A stretch of 33,267 bases of DNA from contig NZ_WBKT01000055.1 in assembly GCF_008868175.1 (NCBI RefSeq), positions 1-33,267 of the forward strand. The letters are read 5' to 3'. This stretch comes from Micromonospora sp. AMSO31t (GTDB taxonomy: Bacteria; Actinomycetota; Actinomycetes; Mycobacteriales; Micromonosporaceae). Both the position numbers and the translations under genes were made by a program. This document shows, piece by piece, positions 8,167-15,389 of this stretch. Each line of letters begins with the position of its first letter. The stretch's first letter is position 1. The notes under the pieces are model-generated. The model made no database searches and was not told where the DNA came from. It worked only from the letters and a program-made list of their open reading frames with translations.

Positions 8167-8982
8167 TCAGCGCATCAGCTCGTTCAGCGTGCCGTAGTCG
8201 AGCGCGCCCGCCAGCGCGCCGTACGTCCCGGTGGTGAACGCCTCCTCGGCGGCCCGCCGGGCCACCGCGTACGCGGCCTCGGCGACCGCGGAGCCGAGGC
8301 TGACCCGGGCCACCCCGAGCTTCGCCAGCGCCGACACGGGCGGCGCGCCCGGTCCGGCCAGCACGTTCAGCGGCGCCGGGATGGCGGCGACCAGGGCGGC
8401 CACCGTGTCCGGGTCGACCACCCCGGGCACGAAGATCCCGTCCGCTCCGGCGGCCAGGTACGCCCCGGCCCGCGCCACGGTCTCCTCGATCCCGCCGACC
8501 CCGCGGAGGAAGGTGTCGACGCGGGCGTTGACGTACAGCGGGATGCCGGCCCGGTCGGCGGCGGACCGGACGGCGGCCAGCCGGGCGGACTGCTCCTCGA
8601 CCGGGCGCAGTGGCCCGCCGCCGTCATGGCGGGCGTCCTCGACGTTCACGCCGACGGCGCCGGCCGCCAGCACCGCGGCCACCGTCTCGGCGACCTCGTC
8701 GGCGCTGTCGCCGTACCCGGACTCGATGTCGGCGGTGACCGGCAGCGGCACCGCGGCGGCGACGCGGCGGACGACGTCGACGGCGGTCTCGCGGCCGAGC
8801 GCGTCGCCGTCGGGTACGCCGCGGCTCCAGGCGACGCCCGCGCTCGTGGTGGCCACGGCGCGGGCGCCGGCCGCGGCGACGATCCGGGCGCTGGCCGCGT
8901 CCCAGGCGTTGACCAGGACCAGCGGCTCGCCGGGGACGTGCAGGAATCGGAGGTGCAGGGCTCGGGTGTGCTGTTCGTTCAC
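8167..8982 (-). CDS. Isocitrate lyase/PEP mutase superfamily protein
   Basis: Protein of 271 residues with a (beta/alpha)8 fold of the phosphonomutase/isocitrate-lyase superfamily: LVNAWDAASARIV near the N-terminus, TTSAGVAWSRGVPDGD, the metal-site strand VTADIESGYGD and VNVEDA. The family makes or breaks C-C or P-C bonds next to a carboxylate. The exact substrate (methylisocitrate, oxaloacetate, phosphonopyruvate) cannot be told, and no phosphonate genes are near. The GTG at 8982 was chosen over a longer frame to 9186 because homology begins there, GGAG lies upstream, and the longer frame would cross the operator and the divergent gene. It is divergent from an ArsR-type regulator across a 7-6-7 palindrome, so it is probably under that regulator. 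Confidence 0.85.
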   Translation of the reverse strand: MNEQHTRALHLRFLHVPGEPLVLVNAWDAASARIVAAAGARAVATTSAGVAWSRGVPDGDALGRETAVDVVRRVAAAVPLPVTADIESGYGDSADEVAETVAAVLAAGAVGVNVEDARHDGGGPLRPVEEQSARLAAVRSAADRAGIPLYVNARVDTFLRGVGGIEETVARAGAYLAAGADGIFVPGVVDPDTVAALVAAIPAPLNVLAGPGAPPVSALAKLGVARVSLGSAVAEAAYAVARRAAEEAFTTGTYGALAGALDYGTLNELMR

Positions 8983-9019
8983 CCGCCCAGTCTCCGGGGG
9001 TGGGGCCGGCGGCCGTAAT

Positions 9020-9039
9020 GTTTCAGTCCTGGCTGAAAC
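9020..9039. promoter_or_regulatory. Operator between the PEP-mutase-like and ArsR genes
   Basis: Perfect 7-bp arms GTTTCAG and CTGAAAC around 6 nt, in the 70-bp gap between divergent starts 8982 and 9053. This is the expected place for an autoregulating ArsR-family repressor to control both genes. Confidence 0.65.
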
Positions 9040-9052
9040 GACGGGGGACGGC

Positions 9053-10033
9053 GTGGTCGCGATCGGGCTGTCGGCGGGCGGCGTGGCACGGGTCCGCTTC
9101 GCGCTGTCCTGCCTCTGGGAGGTGATGGCCGGCGTCCGGGTGCTCCGCGACCCGGGCCGGCACGCGCTGCACCTGCCCTGGGCCAACCGGGTCCGGCCGC
9201 GGCTGGCCGAGGTGGGGTTGCTCGACCCGGGCGCCGGCCTGCTCGGGCACCTGGTCCCGCCCGCGCCGGGCTACCTGCCCGACTTCCTCACCCCGCCGCC
9301 AGCCGGCCTCACGCCGGACCTGGATCAGGAGCTGGCCGTGCTCCGCGCCACCCCGGCCGACACGATCCGCCTCCAGCTCGACCTGTGTCCCGGGCCGCGG
9401 CCGGCGGCGGTGGCCGCCCTGTACGCCGACCCGGAGGCCGGGCTGCGCCGGCTCGCCGACGAGATCGCGGCGTACTGGCGGGTGGCCGTGGCCCGCGACT
9501 GGCCCCGGATCCGGGCGGTCCTCGACGCCGAGGTGTTCCACCGGGCCCGCCGGCTGGCCGAGGACGGCGCGGCGGGGCTCCTCAACGACCTGCACGAGCG
9601 GGTCCGCTGGGAGGGTGACGCCCTGCTGATCAGCCAGCGCCACTGCGCCGCGCCGGACGTGCCGGACGGCCGCGGGCTGGTGCTGGTGCCCTCGGTGTTC
9701 GTCTGGCCGTCGGTGCTCAGCATCTCGGCCGGCGACGTCCCGCAGCTGGCCTACCCGGCGCGGGGGATCGGCGGGCTGTGGGAGTGCCCGGCGGAGGCCC
9801 CGGACGCGCTGGGCGCGGTGCTCGGGCGGGGCCGGGCGCGGCTGCTCGCCGCGCTGGACGCGCCGCGGTCGACCACCGAGCTGGCCCGGCGCACCGGGCT
9901 GTCCCCGGCCGGGGTGTCGCAGCATCTCACCGCGCTGCGGGCGGCCGGCCTGGTGGTGACGCACCGGCAGGGGCGGTCGCTGCTGAGCAGCCGGACGGCG
10001 GTGGCCGAGGCGCTGCTGGGCGCGTCGGCGTGA
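9053..10033 (+). CDS. ArsR-family transcriptional regulator with N-terminal DUF5937-type domain
   Basis: Protein of 326 residues. The last 75 or so residues form a winged helix (LLAALDAPRSTTELARRTGLSPAGVSQHLTALRAAGLV) of the ArsR type. The first 240 are a domain seen in many actinobacterial ArsR-like regulators (DUF5937). No metal-binding Cys cluster is visible in the helix, so a small-molecule ligand is more likely than a metal. The open frame extends far upstream through antisense of the neighbour; the GTG at 9053 follows GGGGGA and lies just past the palindrome at 9020-9039. It is divergent from the PEP-mutase-like gene and ends before a tRNA terminator. Confidence 0.82.
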   Translation: MVAIGLSAGGVARVRFALSCLWEVMAGVRVLRDPGRHALHLPWANRVRPRLAEVGLLDPGAGLLGHLVPPAPGYLPDFLTPPPAGLTPDLDQELAVLRATPADTIRLQLDLCPGPRPAAVAALYADPEAGLRRLADEIAAYWRVAVARDWPRIRAVLDAEVFHRARRLAEDGAAGLLNDLHERVRWEGDALLISQRHCAAPDVPDGRGLVLVPSVFVWPSVLSISAGDVPQLAYPARGIGGLWECPAEAPDALGAVLGRGRARLLAALDAPRSTTELARRTGLSPAGVSQHLTALRAAGLVVTHRQGRSLLSSRTAVAEALLGASA

Positions 10034-10043
10034 CGGGGAAACA

Positions 10044-10080
10044 GGAAAGGCCGTGTCGAATGATCGACACGACCTTTTCC
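10044..10080. terminator. Hairpin terminating the Gly-Cys-Val tRNA operon and the ArsR gene
   Basis: Long stem (GGAAAGG and CGTGTCGA with their complements, a single-base mismatch) around ATGA, ending 2 nt from the CCA of tRNA-Val. On the minus strand it is followed by a T-rich run. It also lies 10 nt after the ArsR stop. Confidence 0.8.
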
Positions 10081-10082
10081 GC

Positions 10083-10157
10083 TGGTGGGCGATACTGGGT
10101 TTGAACCAGTGACCTCTTCCGTGTCAAGGAAGCGCGCTCCCACTGCGCCAATCGCCC
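10083..10157 (-). tRNA. tRNA-Val (GAC), copy 2
   Basis: 75 nt, identical base for base to 7477-7551, with CCA encoded and anticodon GAC. Last gene of the Gly-Cys-Val operon. Confidence 0.96.
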
Positions 10158-10170
10158 TCGTCAACTGCCG

Positions 10171-10241
10171 AGGTGGAGACGGGATTTGAACCCGTGTACA
10201 CGGCTTTGCAGGCCGTTGCCTCGCCTCTCGGCCACTCCACC
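10171..10241 (-). tRNA. tRNA-Cys (GCA)
   Basis: 71-nt cloverleaf. The acceptor GGTGGAG pairs with CTCCACC, the discriminator is U, the anticodon loop is CTGCAAA with GCA, and the T-loop is TTCAAAT. The only Cys tRNA in the window, lying between Gly and Val. Confidence 0.95.
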
Positions 10242-10275
10242 GAGGTTGCCCCCGACATGCGTGGCGGCATCTCCG

Positions 10276-10348
10276 AGCGGACGACGGGATTCGAACCCGC
10301 GACCCTCACCTTGGCAAGGTGATGCGCTACCAGCTGCGCTACGTCCGC
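10276..10348 (-). tRNA. tRNA-Gly (GCC), copy 2
   Basis: 73 nt, identical to 7585-7657, with anticodon GCC and no encoded CCA. First gene of the Gly-Cys-Val operon, preceded by a clear promoter. Confidence 0.96.
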
Positions 10349-10380
10349 GTGCCCCCGGTGTTATCCGGTGACGGATGAGA

Positions 10381-10410
10381 ACTTTAGCCGAGCCCGGGAA
10401 CGGTTGCCAA
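10381..10410 (-). promoter_or_regulatory. Housekeeping promoter of the tRNA Gly-Cys-Val operon
   Basis: On the minus strand: -35 TTGGCA (10405-10410), 18-nt spacer, -10 TAAAGT (10381-10386). The predicted start near 10374 is about 26 nt before tRNA-Gly. An imperfect inverted repeat (10393-10403 with 10419-10429) overlaps it. Confidence 0.65.
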
Positions 10411-10609
10411 ATCGGGTCCCGTTTCCGGGCGCGTCCGGGTGACGGGGTTTGCGGTGCCTGAAGCTTCCTAGGAGCCTGGGCGGAAGCTGATCAATGGTCG
10501 GGGCAGGGCGGGGACCTGCGGATTGTCGCCCCGGACGCACTGTCCGGGATCCGACTGTCGTGCGCTCGACCGGCCGCTTCGGTAACTCCTCGTGGTCACT
10601 CGGATGGGC

Positions 10610-10615
10610 TACGGT
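10610..10615 (+). promoter_or_regulatory. -10 box TACGGT, leaderless start of the TetR gene
   Basis: TANNNT hexamer ending 6 nt before the GTG at 10622, with no ribosome site in between. The predicted transcript starts at or next to the start codon. Confidence 0.45.
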
Positions 10616-10621
10616 AACGGC

Positions 10622-11224
10622 GTGACGAGACGTGCCGCCGAGATCCGCCTGGACGCGCTGCTGCGCACGGCCTGTGAGGTGATCGCGGAACGGGGACTCG
10701 CCAACACCCGCACGGCCGACGTGGCCGAGGCCGCCGGGGTGAGCCAGGCCCTGGTCTTCTACCACTTCGCCACCAAGGACCGGCTGCTCGCCCAGGCGTT
10801 CGCCTACGCCGTCGAGCAGGATCTGAACCGGCTCGACACGGTGATCCGCTCCAGCGCCCCGCCGCTGGCCAAGCTGCGCCGGATGCTCCGCCTCTACGCC
10901 CCGACCGGCCGGTCGACCTCCTGGTCGATGTGGATCGACGGGTGGGCCGAGTCGCTGCGCACCCCGGAGCTGGAGAAACTGTCCCGCCGGCTGGACCTGC
11001 GGTGGCGGCGGGACCTGGCCGCGGTGATCGCCGACGGGGTGGCCGACGGCACCTTCGACTGCCCCGACCCGGCCGGCGCGGCGTGGCGGATCAGCGCCGT
11101 CATGGACGGCCTCGCCGTGCAGCTCGCGGTGCACGAGCGGGTGATCACCCGCCGGCAGATCGCCGAGTGGGTCCGCCTCGTCGCGGCCCGCGAGCTGGGC
11201 CTGGAACCGGCTCAACTGGATTGA
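10622..11224 (+). CDS. TetR-family transcriptional regulator
   Basis: Protein of 200 residues. The N-terminal helix-turn-helix (about 15-58: ACEVIAERGLANTRTADVAEAAG, VSQALVFYHFATKDRLL) is typical TetR. The C-terminal ligand domain (WIDGWAESLRTPELEKLSRRLDLRW, AWRISAVMDGLAVQLAVHE) resembles the BetI-like group. The GTG at 10622 was preferred to an ATG at 10592 because the family motif starts shortly after it and a -10 box lies 6 nt upstream. It converges on alkB and the two reading frames overlap by 13 bp. It may control alkB, but nothing in the sequence proves it. Confidence 0.88.
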   Translation: MTRRAAEIRLDALLRTACEVIAERGLANTRTADVAEAAGVSQALVFYHFATKDRLLAQAFAYAVEQDLNRLDTVIRSSAPPLAKLRRMLRLYAPTGRSTSWSMWIDGWAESLRTPELEKLSRRLDLRWRRDLAAVIADGVADGTFDCPDPAGAAWRISAVMDGLAVQLAVHERVITRRQIAEWVRLVAARELGLEPAQLD

Positions 11225-12381
11225 ACCTGCCGGGCACGGGCGGCACCGCGCCGCCGCAGCCCGGCCCGGGCCGGCGGGTGCACGTTGGCCAGCTCCAGGT
11301 CACCGCCGTAGTGGGCGAGCACCCGGTGGTCCATCACCCGCCGCCAGACCGGCGGCAGCAGCGCGGCGACCACCATGGTGGCGTAGCCGGCGGGCAGCTG
11401 CGGTGAGGCGTCGAAGCTGCGCAGCGTCTGGTAGCGGCGCAGCGGGTTGGCGTGGTGGTCGCTGTGCCGCTGGAGCTGGAAGAGGAAGACGTTGGTGACC
11501 GTCCGGTCGCTGTTCCAGCTGTGCCGCGGGTCGACCTTCTCGTAGCGGCCGGCGGCCGTCCGCTGCCGGGCCAGCCCGTAGTGCTCCAGGTAGTTGACCA
11601 CCTCCAGCAGCGAGAAGCCGACCACCGCCTGGAGCGCCAGGAAGACCAGCACCCCGGGACCGAAGGCGACGGCCAGCACGGCGTAGAGCAGCACCGTCAT
11701 GGCCCAGGCGTTCAGCACGTCGTTGCGCCAGGTCCACGGGCTGCGGCCCCGGAGGCGCAGGCGGCTGCTCTCCAGCCGCCAGGCCGAGCGCAGGCTGCCC
11801 CAGACCGTACGCGGCCAGAACGCCCAGAACGTCTCGCCCAGGCGGGAGCTGGCCGGGTCCGCGGGGGTGGCCACCCGGGTGTGGTGCCCCCGGTTGTGTT
11901 CGACGTGGAAGTGCCCGTACCCGGCGGGCGCGAGGGCGATCCGGGACAGCCAGCGTTCCGCCGCCTCCCGCTTGTGGCCCAGCTCGTGGGCCGTGTTGAT
12001 GGCGATGCCGTCGACCACCCCGATGGTGGCGACCAGGCCGGCGGCGGCCGCCCAGGAGAGCCCGCCGTGGGTCCACACGGCACAGCAGAGCACGAGGGCG
12101 GCGTACTGGGCCGGCAGGTAGAGGTAGGTGAGCCAGCGGTAGTAGCCGTCGGCCTGGAGCGCCGGCACCAGTTCCTCCGGCGGGTTCTCCCGGTCGTCGC
12201 CGATGAGCAGGTCGATCACGGGGATGACGCCGAAGACGACCGCCGGGGTGAGCCACCAGGCCCAGCCGGCGCCGGTGGCGTGCCAGAGCGACCAGCCGAG
12301 GAAGGGCAGCGCGGGGACGAGCAGGGCGAGCGGCCAGAGCGGCTTGCGGGTGTCCCGCCAGGGGACGGTGTCGGTGCCCAT
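11212..12381 (-). CDS. alkB: Membrane alkane 1-monooxygenase (AlkB-like)
   Basis: Integral membrane di-iron hydroxylase of 389 residues that oxidises terminal methyl groups of alkanes or related compounds. The three His boxes are HELGHK (132-137), EHNRGHH (161-167) and QRHSDHH (304-310), and the AlkB signature NYLEHYGL is at 263-270. Several hydrophobic helices precede and separate them. The length is normal. The ATG at 12381 has GGAGG upstream. AlkB needs rubredoxin and rubredoxin reductase; neither is fused nor adjacent, so electrons must come from elsewhere. An AT-rich palindrome upstream (12436-12460) is a likely control site. The last 13 bp overlap the convergent TetR gene. Confidence 0.9.
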   Translation of the reverse strand: MGTDTVPWRDTRKPLWPLALLVPALPFLGWSLWHATGAGWAWWLTPAVVFGVIPVIDLLIGDDRENPPEELVPALQADGYYRWLTYLYLPAQYAALVLCCAVWTHGGLSWAAAAGLVATIGVVDGIAINTAHELGHKREAAERWLSRIALAPAGYGHFHVEHNRGHHTRVATPADPASSRLGETFWAFWPRTVWGSLRSAWRLESSRLRLRGRSPWTWRNDVLNAWAMTVLLYAVLAVAFGPGVLVFLALQAVVGFSLLEVVNYLEHYGLARQRTAAGRYEKVDPRHSWNSDRTVTNVFLFQLQRHSDHHANPLRRYQTLRSFDASPQLPAGYATMVVAALLPPVWRRVMDHRVLAHYGGDLELANVHPPARAGLRRRGAARARQVQSS

Positions 12382-12435
12382 CGTCAGCCTCCGATCCGTG
12401 AACTCCTGCCCAGACTGTGGCAGGCGGCACGGCGG

Positions 12436-12460
12436 TTTACAAGAGGCTGATTTTTGTAAA
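12436..12460. promoter_or_regulatory. AT-rich palindrome upstream of alkB
   Basis: Perfect 7-bp arms TTTACAA and TTGTAAA separated by 11 nt, in an unusually AT-rich patch 55-79 nt upstream of the alkB ATG and between it and the stop of the next gene. Probably an operator and/or the -35/-10 region of alkB. Confidence 0.5.
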
Positions 12461-12466
12461 GTGCGG

Positions 12467-13282
12467 TCACCAGCCCCGACGGGCGGGCCGTTCGAACTCC
12501 GGCACCCGGCGGGCGGGGCGCAGCAGGCGCCGCATCCGCAGCAGCAGCCCCGCGCCGAGGAACACCAGCAGCCCGCCGAGGACGAAGGCCACCTGGACCA
12601 CGCCGAAGCCGCCCGAGGTGGCGACCGGCCGGCCCGCCGCGCCCGGCGGCGGGGGCTCGACCACCGCCGCCTCGCTCGACGGCTCCTCCGCCACCGGCTC
12701 CTCGGTGGCCGGGTCCGTCGGCTCGGCGCTGCGCTCCGTGGGCTCCGGCGTCGCCTCGGTCGGCGCGGCCGTGGCTTCCTCCCCCACCACCCGGCGGTCG
12801 GCGGTCTGCCGGGCCAGCAGGCGCAACCCCTGGTCGTACGCCTCGGCGGAGAAGCTCACCCGCCCCCGGGCCACGTCCTCGGCGAAGGCCACCCGGTAGC
12901 GGGCCGTGACCGTGCGGCCCGGGCAGAGCACGCCCGGGTCCAGGTCGCGGTCGGTCAGCCGGGCCGTGTCCCCCTCGGTCCGGACCTCCAGCGGGAAGGA
13001 TCCGTCGTCCTCCACCCGGTCCACCTTGACCTGGTCCAACCGCAGGCCCTGCACCCGCAGCAGCATCGACCAGCGCACCTTGACGCAGCCGCCCCCGTCC
13101 GTGCGGGACACCACGGCGGAGAGGGTCTCCACCCGGTCGCCGGCGGTGAACTGGTCCGGCAGCCCGCTCAGCTCGGTGGAGAAGGCTGCCGCCGCTCCGG
13201 CCGGCACGGCCCCGCCGAGCCCGGCCCCGGCCAGGCAGGTCAGCACCACCCCGATCCGCAGCGCGTACCGCCACCCGCTCAC
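12467..13282 (-). CDS. Secreted single-span membrane protein, unknown function
   Basis: Protein of 271 residues, not recognised. Signal peptide (about 1-32: hydrophobic YALRIGVVLTCLAGAGLGGAV, then PAGAAA), an extracellular beta-rich region of about 140 residues with a Cys pair (GGGCVKVRWS ... GVLCPGRTV), a Pro/Thr/Glu-rich linker of about 55 residues (many EPT/PTE steps), and a C-terminal membrane helix (QVAFVLGGLLVFLGAGLLL) with an Arg-rich tail. There is no LPXTG motif, so it is a type I membrane protein. Two adjacent GTG codons (13282, 13285) could start it; 13282 is 8 nt from GGGAGG. It is in the same direction as alkB, with the palindrome between them. Confidence 0.72.
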   Translation of the reverse strand: MSGWRYALRIGVVLTCLAGAGLGGAVPAGAAAAFSTELSGLPDQFTAGDRVETLSAVVSRTDGGGCVKVRWSMLLRVQGLRLDQVKVDRVEDDGSFPLEVRTEGDTARLTDRDLDPGVLCPGRTVTARYRVAFAEDVARGRVSFSAEAYDQGLRLLARQTADRRVVGEEATAAPTEATPEPTERSAEPTDPATEEPVAEEPSSEAAVVEPPPPGAAGRPVATSGGFGVVQVAFVLGGLLVFLGAGLLLRMRRLLRPARRVPEFERPARRGW

Positions 13283-13466
13283 CACCGTCTCCTCCCGTCG
13301 GCCGCGTCCACCCGGAAACGCTATGAGCGGGGACGGTGCGCCGGTAGACGGGCGTGTTCGCACGGACCGCCAACACCGGGGCCCCTTCTCACCGAGCGTG
13401 GTGAACCGGTCACGCCGCCGCCGCGACACGCCCGGGATCGCCCGCCGGCCGCCTCCGGGCGTACGA

Positions 13467-13472
13467 CAGAAT
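13467..13472 (+). promoter_or_regulatory. Possible -10 box CAGAAT for a leaderless methyltransferase
   Basis: Ends 6 nt before the GTG at 13479, where no ribosome site is seen. The first T of the TANNNT consensus is missing, so this is weaker than the other cases. Confidence 0.3.
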
Positions 13473-13478
13473 CACCCG

Positions 13479-14147
13479 GTGTCCGATCTGTCCGCGGCCT
13501 TCGTCCGGCTGCACGCCCGGCTCACCCCGGTCGCCTTCGTCCCCGAGGTGCGGCTGCACCAGGCCGACGAGCCGATCGGTCTCTGGGAGCTGACCGAGGG
13601 CGAGTTCCACAGCGCCCAACCGCCGCCGTTCTGGGCGTTCGCCTGGGCCGGTGGCCAGGCCCTCGCCCGCTACGTCACCGACCACCCCGAGCTGGTCGCC
13701 GGCCGCCGGGTCCTCGACCTGGCCTCCGGCTCCGGCCTGGTCGCCATCGCCGCCGCCCGGTGCGGCGCGGCCGCCGTCCGGGCCGTCGAGGTGGACGAGC
13801 GGGCCGTCGCAGCCGTCGCGCTCAACGCCGAGGCCAACGGGGTACGCGTCGACGCCGAACTCGGCGACATCCTGGACGGCGACGCCGGGGACGCCGAGGT
13901 GGTGCTGGCCGGAGACGTGTTCTACAGCGAGGCGATGGCCCGCCGGGTGCTGCGCTTCCTGCTCCGGGCGGCCCGGTCCGGGGCCCGGGTGCTGGTCGGC
14001 GACCCCGGCCGGGCGTTCCTGCCCCGCGAGCGCTTCCACGAGCTGGCCGCCTACGAGGTGCCGGTGCCGGAGGCGCTGGAGAGCGTACGGGTGAAGAACA
14101 CCACCGTGTGGGAGCTGGACCCGGCTCCGCCGGGAGCCGCCCGCTAG
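13479..14147 (+). CDS. Class I SAM-dependent methyltransferase (protein-lysine type likely)
   Basis: Protein of 222 residues with a Rossmann methyltransferase core: motif I VLDLASGSGLVAIAA, motif II acidic end AVEVDE (binding the SAM ribose), then NAEANGV and the post-strand AGDVFYSE. FWAFAWAGGQALARY before the core is typical of the group holding ETF-beta lysine methyltransferase and ribosomal-protein methyltransferases, so a protein substrate is likely. The frame is open far upstream; the GTG at 13479 was chosen because homology starts there and a -10-like box lies 6 nt before it. It is followed after 9 nt by a cytochrome P450. Confidence 0.78.
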   Translation: MSDLSAAFVRLHARLTPVAFVPEVRLHQADEPIGLWELTEGEFHSAQPPPFWAFAWAGGQALARYVTDHPELVAGRRVLDLASGSGLVAIAAARCGAAAVRAVEVDERAVAAVALNAEANGVRVDAELGDILDGDAGDAEVVLAGDVFYSEAMARRVLRFLLRAARSGARVLVGDPGRAFLPRERFHELAAYEVPVPEALESVRVKNTTVWELDPAPPGAAR

Positions 14148-14150
14148 CGT
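14145..14150 (+). promoter_or_regulatory. -10 box TAGCGT, leaderless start of the P450
   Basis: TANNNT hexamer that includes the methyltransferase stop TAG and ends 6 nt before the P450 GTG at 14157. No ribosome site is near. The P450 could thus have its own transcript. Confidence 0.4.
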
Positions 14151-14156
14151 GACGCC

Positions 14157-15320
14157 GTGCTGTTCCGGGGCTGGGGCGAGTCCGTCGACGGGCCGTGGCC
14201 CGACGCGGCCACCGTGGTCGACCACGTCGGCGTGCCGCACCTCGTGGTGACCCGGCACGCCCTGGTCCGGCGGCTGCTCACCGACCCGGCGACGTTCCGG
14301 CCGGACAACGCGCTCGACGCGGTGACCCCGATCCCGGTGGCCGCGCTGCGGGTGCTCGCCGGGCACCGGTTCCGGCTGCCGCCGACGCTCGCGAACAACG
14401 CGGCGGCCAGCCATCCGGAGATCCGCGCGATCGTCGCCGACGCCCTGCACCCGGGCCGGGTGGCCGCGCAGCAGCCCTGGCTGACCAACCTGGTGCGGGA
14501 GCGGGTCACCCGGCTCGCCGCCACCCTCACCGCGGGCGAGCCCGTCGACCTGTACGCCGAACTCGCCGCCGACCTGCCGCTGCTGGTGCTGGCCCGGCTG
14601 GTCGAGCTGCCGGACGCCCCGGTGGGCGCGGTCAAGGACTTCGCGCGGGCCGCCCTGGAGCTGTTCTGGGCGCCGCTCGACTCCGCGCGTCAGCTCGCCC
14701 TCGCCGCCGAGGTGGGCCGGTTCCACACCGTGCTGCGCGCGTTCGCCGCCACCGGGGGCGGGCTGGCCGCCCGGCTGCGCGCCGCCGGGCACTCCCCCGA
14801 CGTGGTGGTCGGCGCGCTCTTCTTCCTGCTGGTCGCCGGCCAGGAGACCACCTCCCAGTTCCTCACCCTGCTGCTGCACCGGCTGGCCGGGGAACCGGCG
14901 GTGCGGGCCGGCCTGCGCGCGGGCGAGGTGGCGGTGTCCGACGTGGTCGAGGAGGGGCTGCGGCTGGAACCGCCGATCGTGACCTGGCGGCGGGTGGCCG
15001 CCGTGGACACCACCCTGGGCGAGGTGGCCGTGCCGGCGGGCACCAGCATCGTCGCCTGGTTGGCCCGGGCCGGCCGGGACCCGGCCGTGGTGGCCGCGCC
15101 CGACGAGTTCCGGCCGGGGCAGCGCGGCTCCCGCCGGCACCTGGCCTTCGGAGCCGGCCCGCACCGGTGCGTCGGGGCGCAGCTGGCCCGGATGGAGGCG
15201 GCCGTGGTGGTGGCCGAGGCCGCGCCGCTGCTCGACGGCGTGACGGTGGTCCGGCCGCCGTGGTGCCCGGACAACCTCACCTTCCGGATGCCCGACGCGT
15301 TCGTGGTCCGCCGGACCTGA
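14157..15320 (+). CDS. Cytochrome P450
   Basis: Soluble haem monooxygenase of 387 residues, normal bacterial length. The I-helix oxygen site is AGQETT (227-232), the K-helix ExxR is EEGLR (265-269), and the haem loop FGAGPHRCVG (331-340) carries the ligand Cys338. All core motifs are present. The substrate is unknown: there is no ferredoxin, ferredoxin reductase or biosynthetic cluster next to it. The N-terminus is short. The stop codon lies within the 16-bp operator-like palindrome of the ABC transporter that follows. Confidence 0.92.
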   Translation: MLFRGWGESVDGPWPDAATVVDHVGVPHLVVTRHALVRRLLTDPATFRPDNALDAVTPIPVAALRVLAGHRFRLPPTLANNAAASHPEIRAIVADALHPGRVAAQQPWLTNLVRERVTRLAATLTAGEPVDLYAELAADLPLLVLARLVELPDAPVGAVKDFARAALELFWAPLDSARQLALAAEVGRFHTVLRAFAATGGGLAARLRAAGHSPDVVVGALFFLLVAGQETTSQFLTLLLHRLAGEPAVRAGLRAGEVAVSDVVEEGLRLEPPIVTWRRVAAVDTTLGEVAVPAGTSIVAWLARAGRDPAVVAAPDEFRPGQRGSRRHLAFGAGPHRCVGAQLARMEAAVVVAEAAPLLDGVTVVRPPWCPDNLTFRMPDAFVVRRT

Positions 15321-15331
15321 CGAAAGTCAGG
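15316..15331. promoter_or_regulatory. Operator of the ABC/two-component module, left copy
   Basis: Perfect palindrome CCTGAC-GAAA-GTCAGG, overlapping the P450 stop and 59-74 nt before the ABC start. The same 14-bp core occurs at 19645-19658 in front of the kinase gene, so it is probably the binding site of the NarL-type regulator of this module. Confidence 0.65.
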
Positions 15332-15377
15332 GTGGAGCGCTGCCGTTCGGTGGCGGCGCGCCACCCACCCCGCTGCC

Positions 15378-15383
15378 TACCGT
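15378..15383 (+). promoter_or_regulatory. -10 box TACCGT, leaderless start of the ABC gene
   Basis: TANNNT hexamer ending 6 nt before the ATG at 15390, with no ribosome site. The operator core would be centred about 66 bp upstream of the predicted transcript start, a usual place for an activator. Confidence 0.48.
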
Positions 15384-15389
15384 CAACGC

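Noticed and set aside
12203..14152. Plus-strand frame of 649 codons
   Set aside because: It covers alkB and the next genes antisense or out of frame. Composition is Arg/Pro/Gly-rich and no domain is visible.
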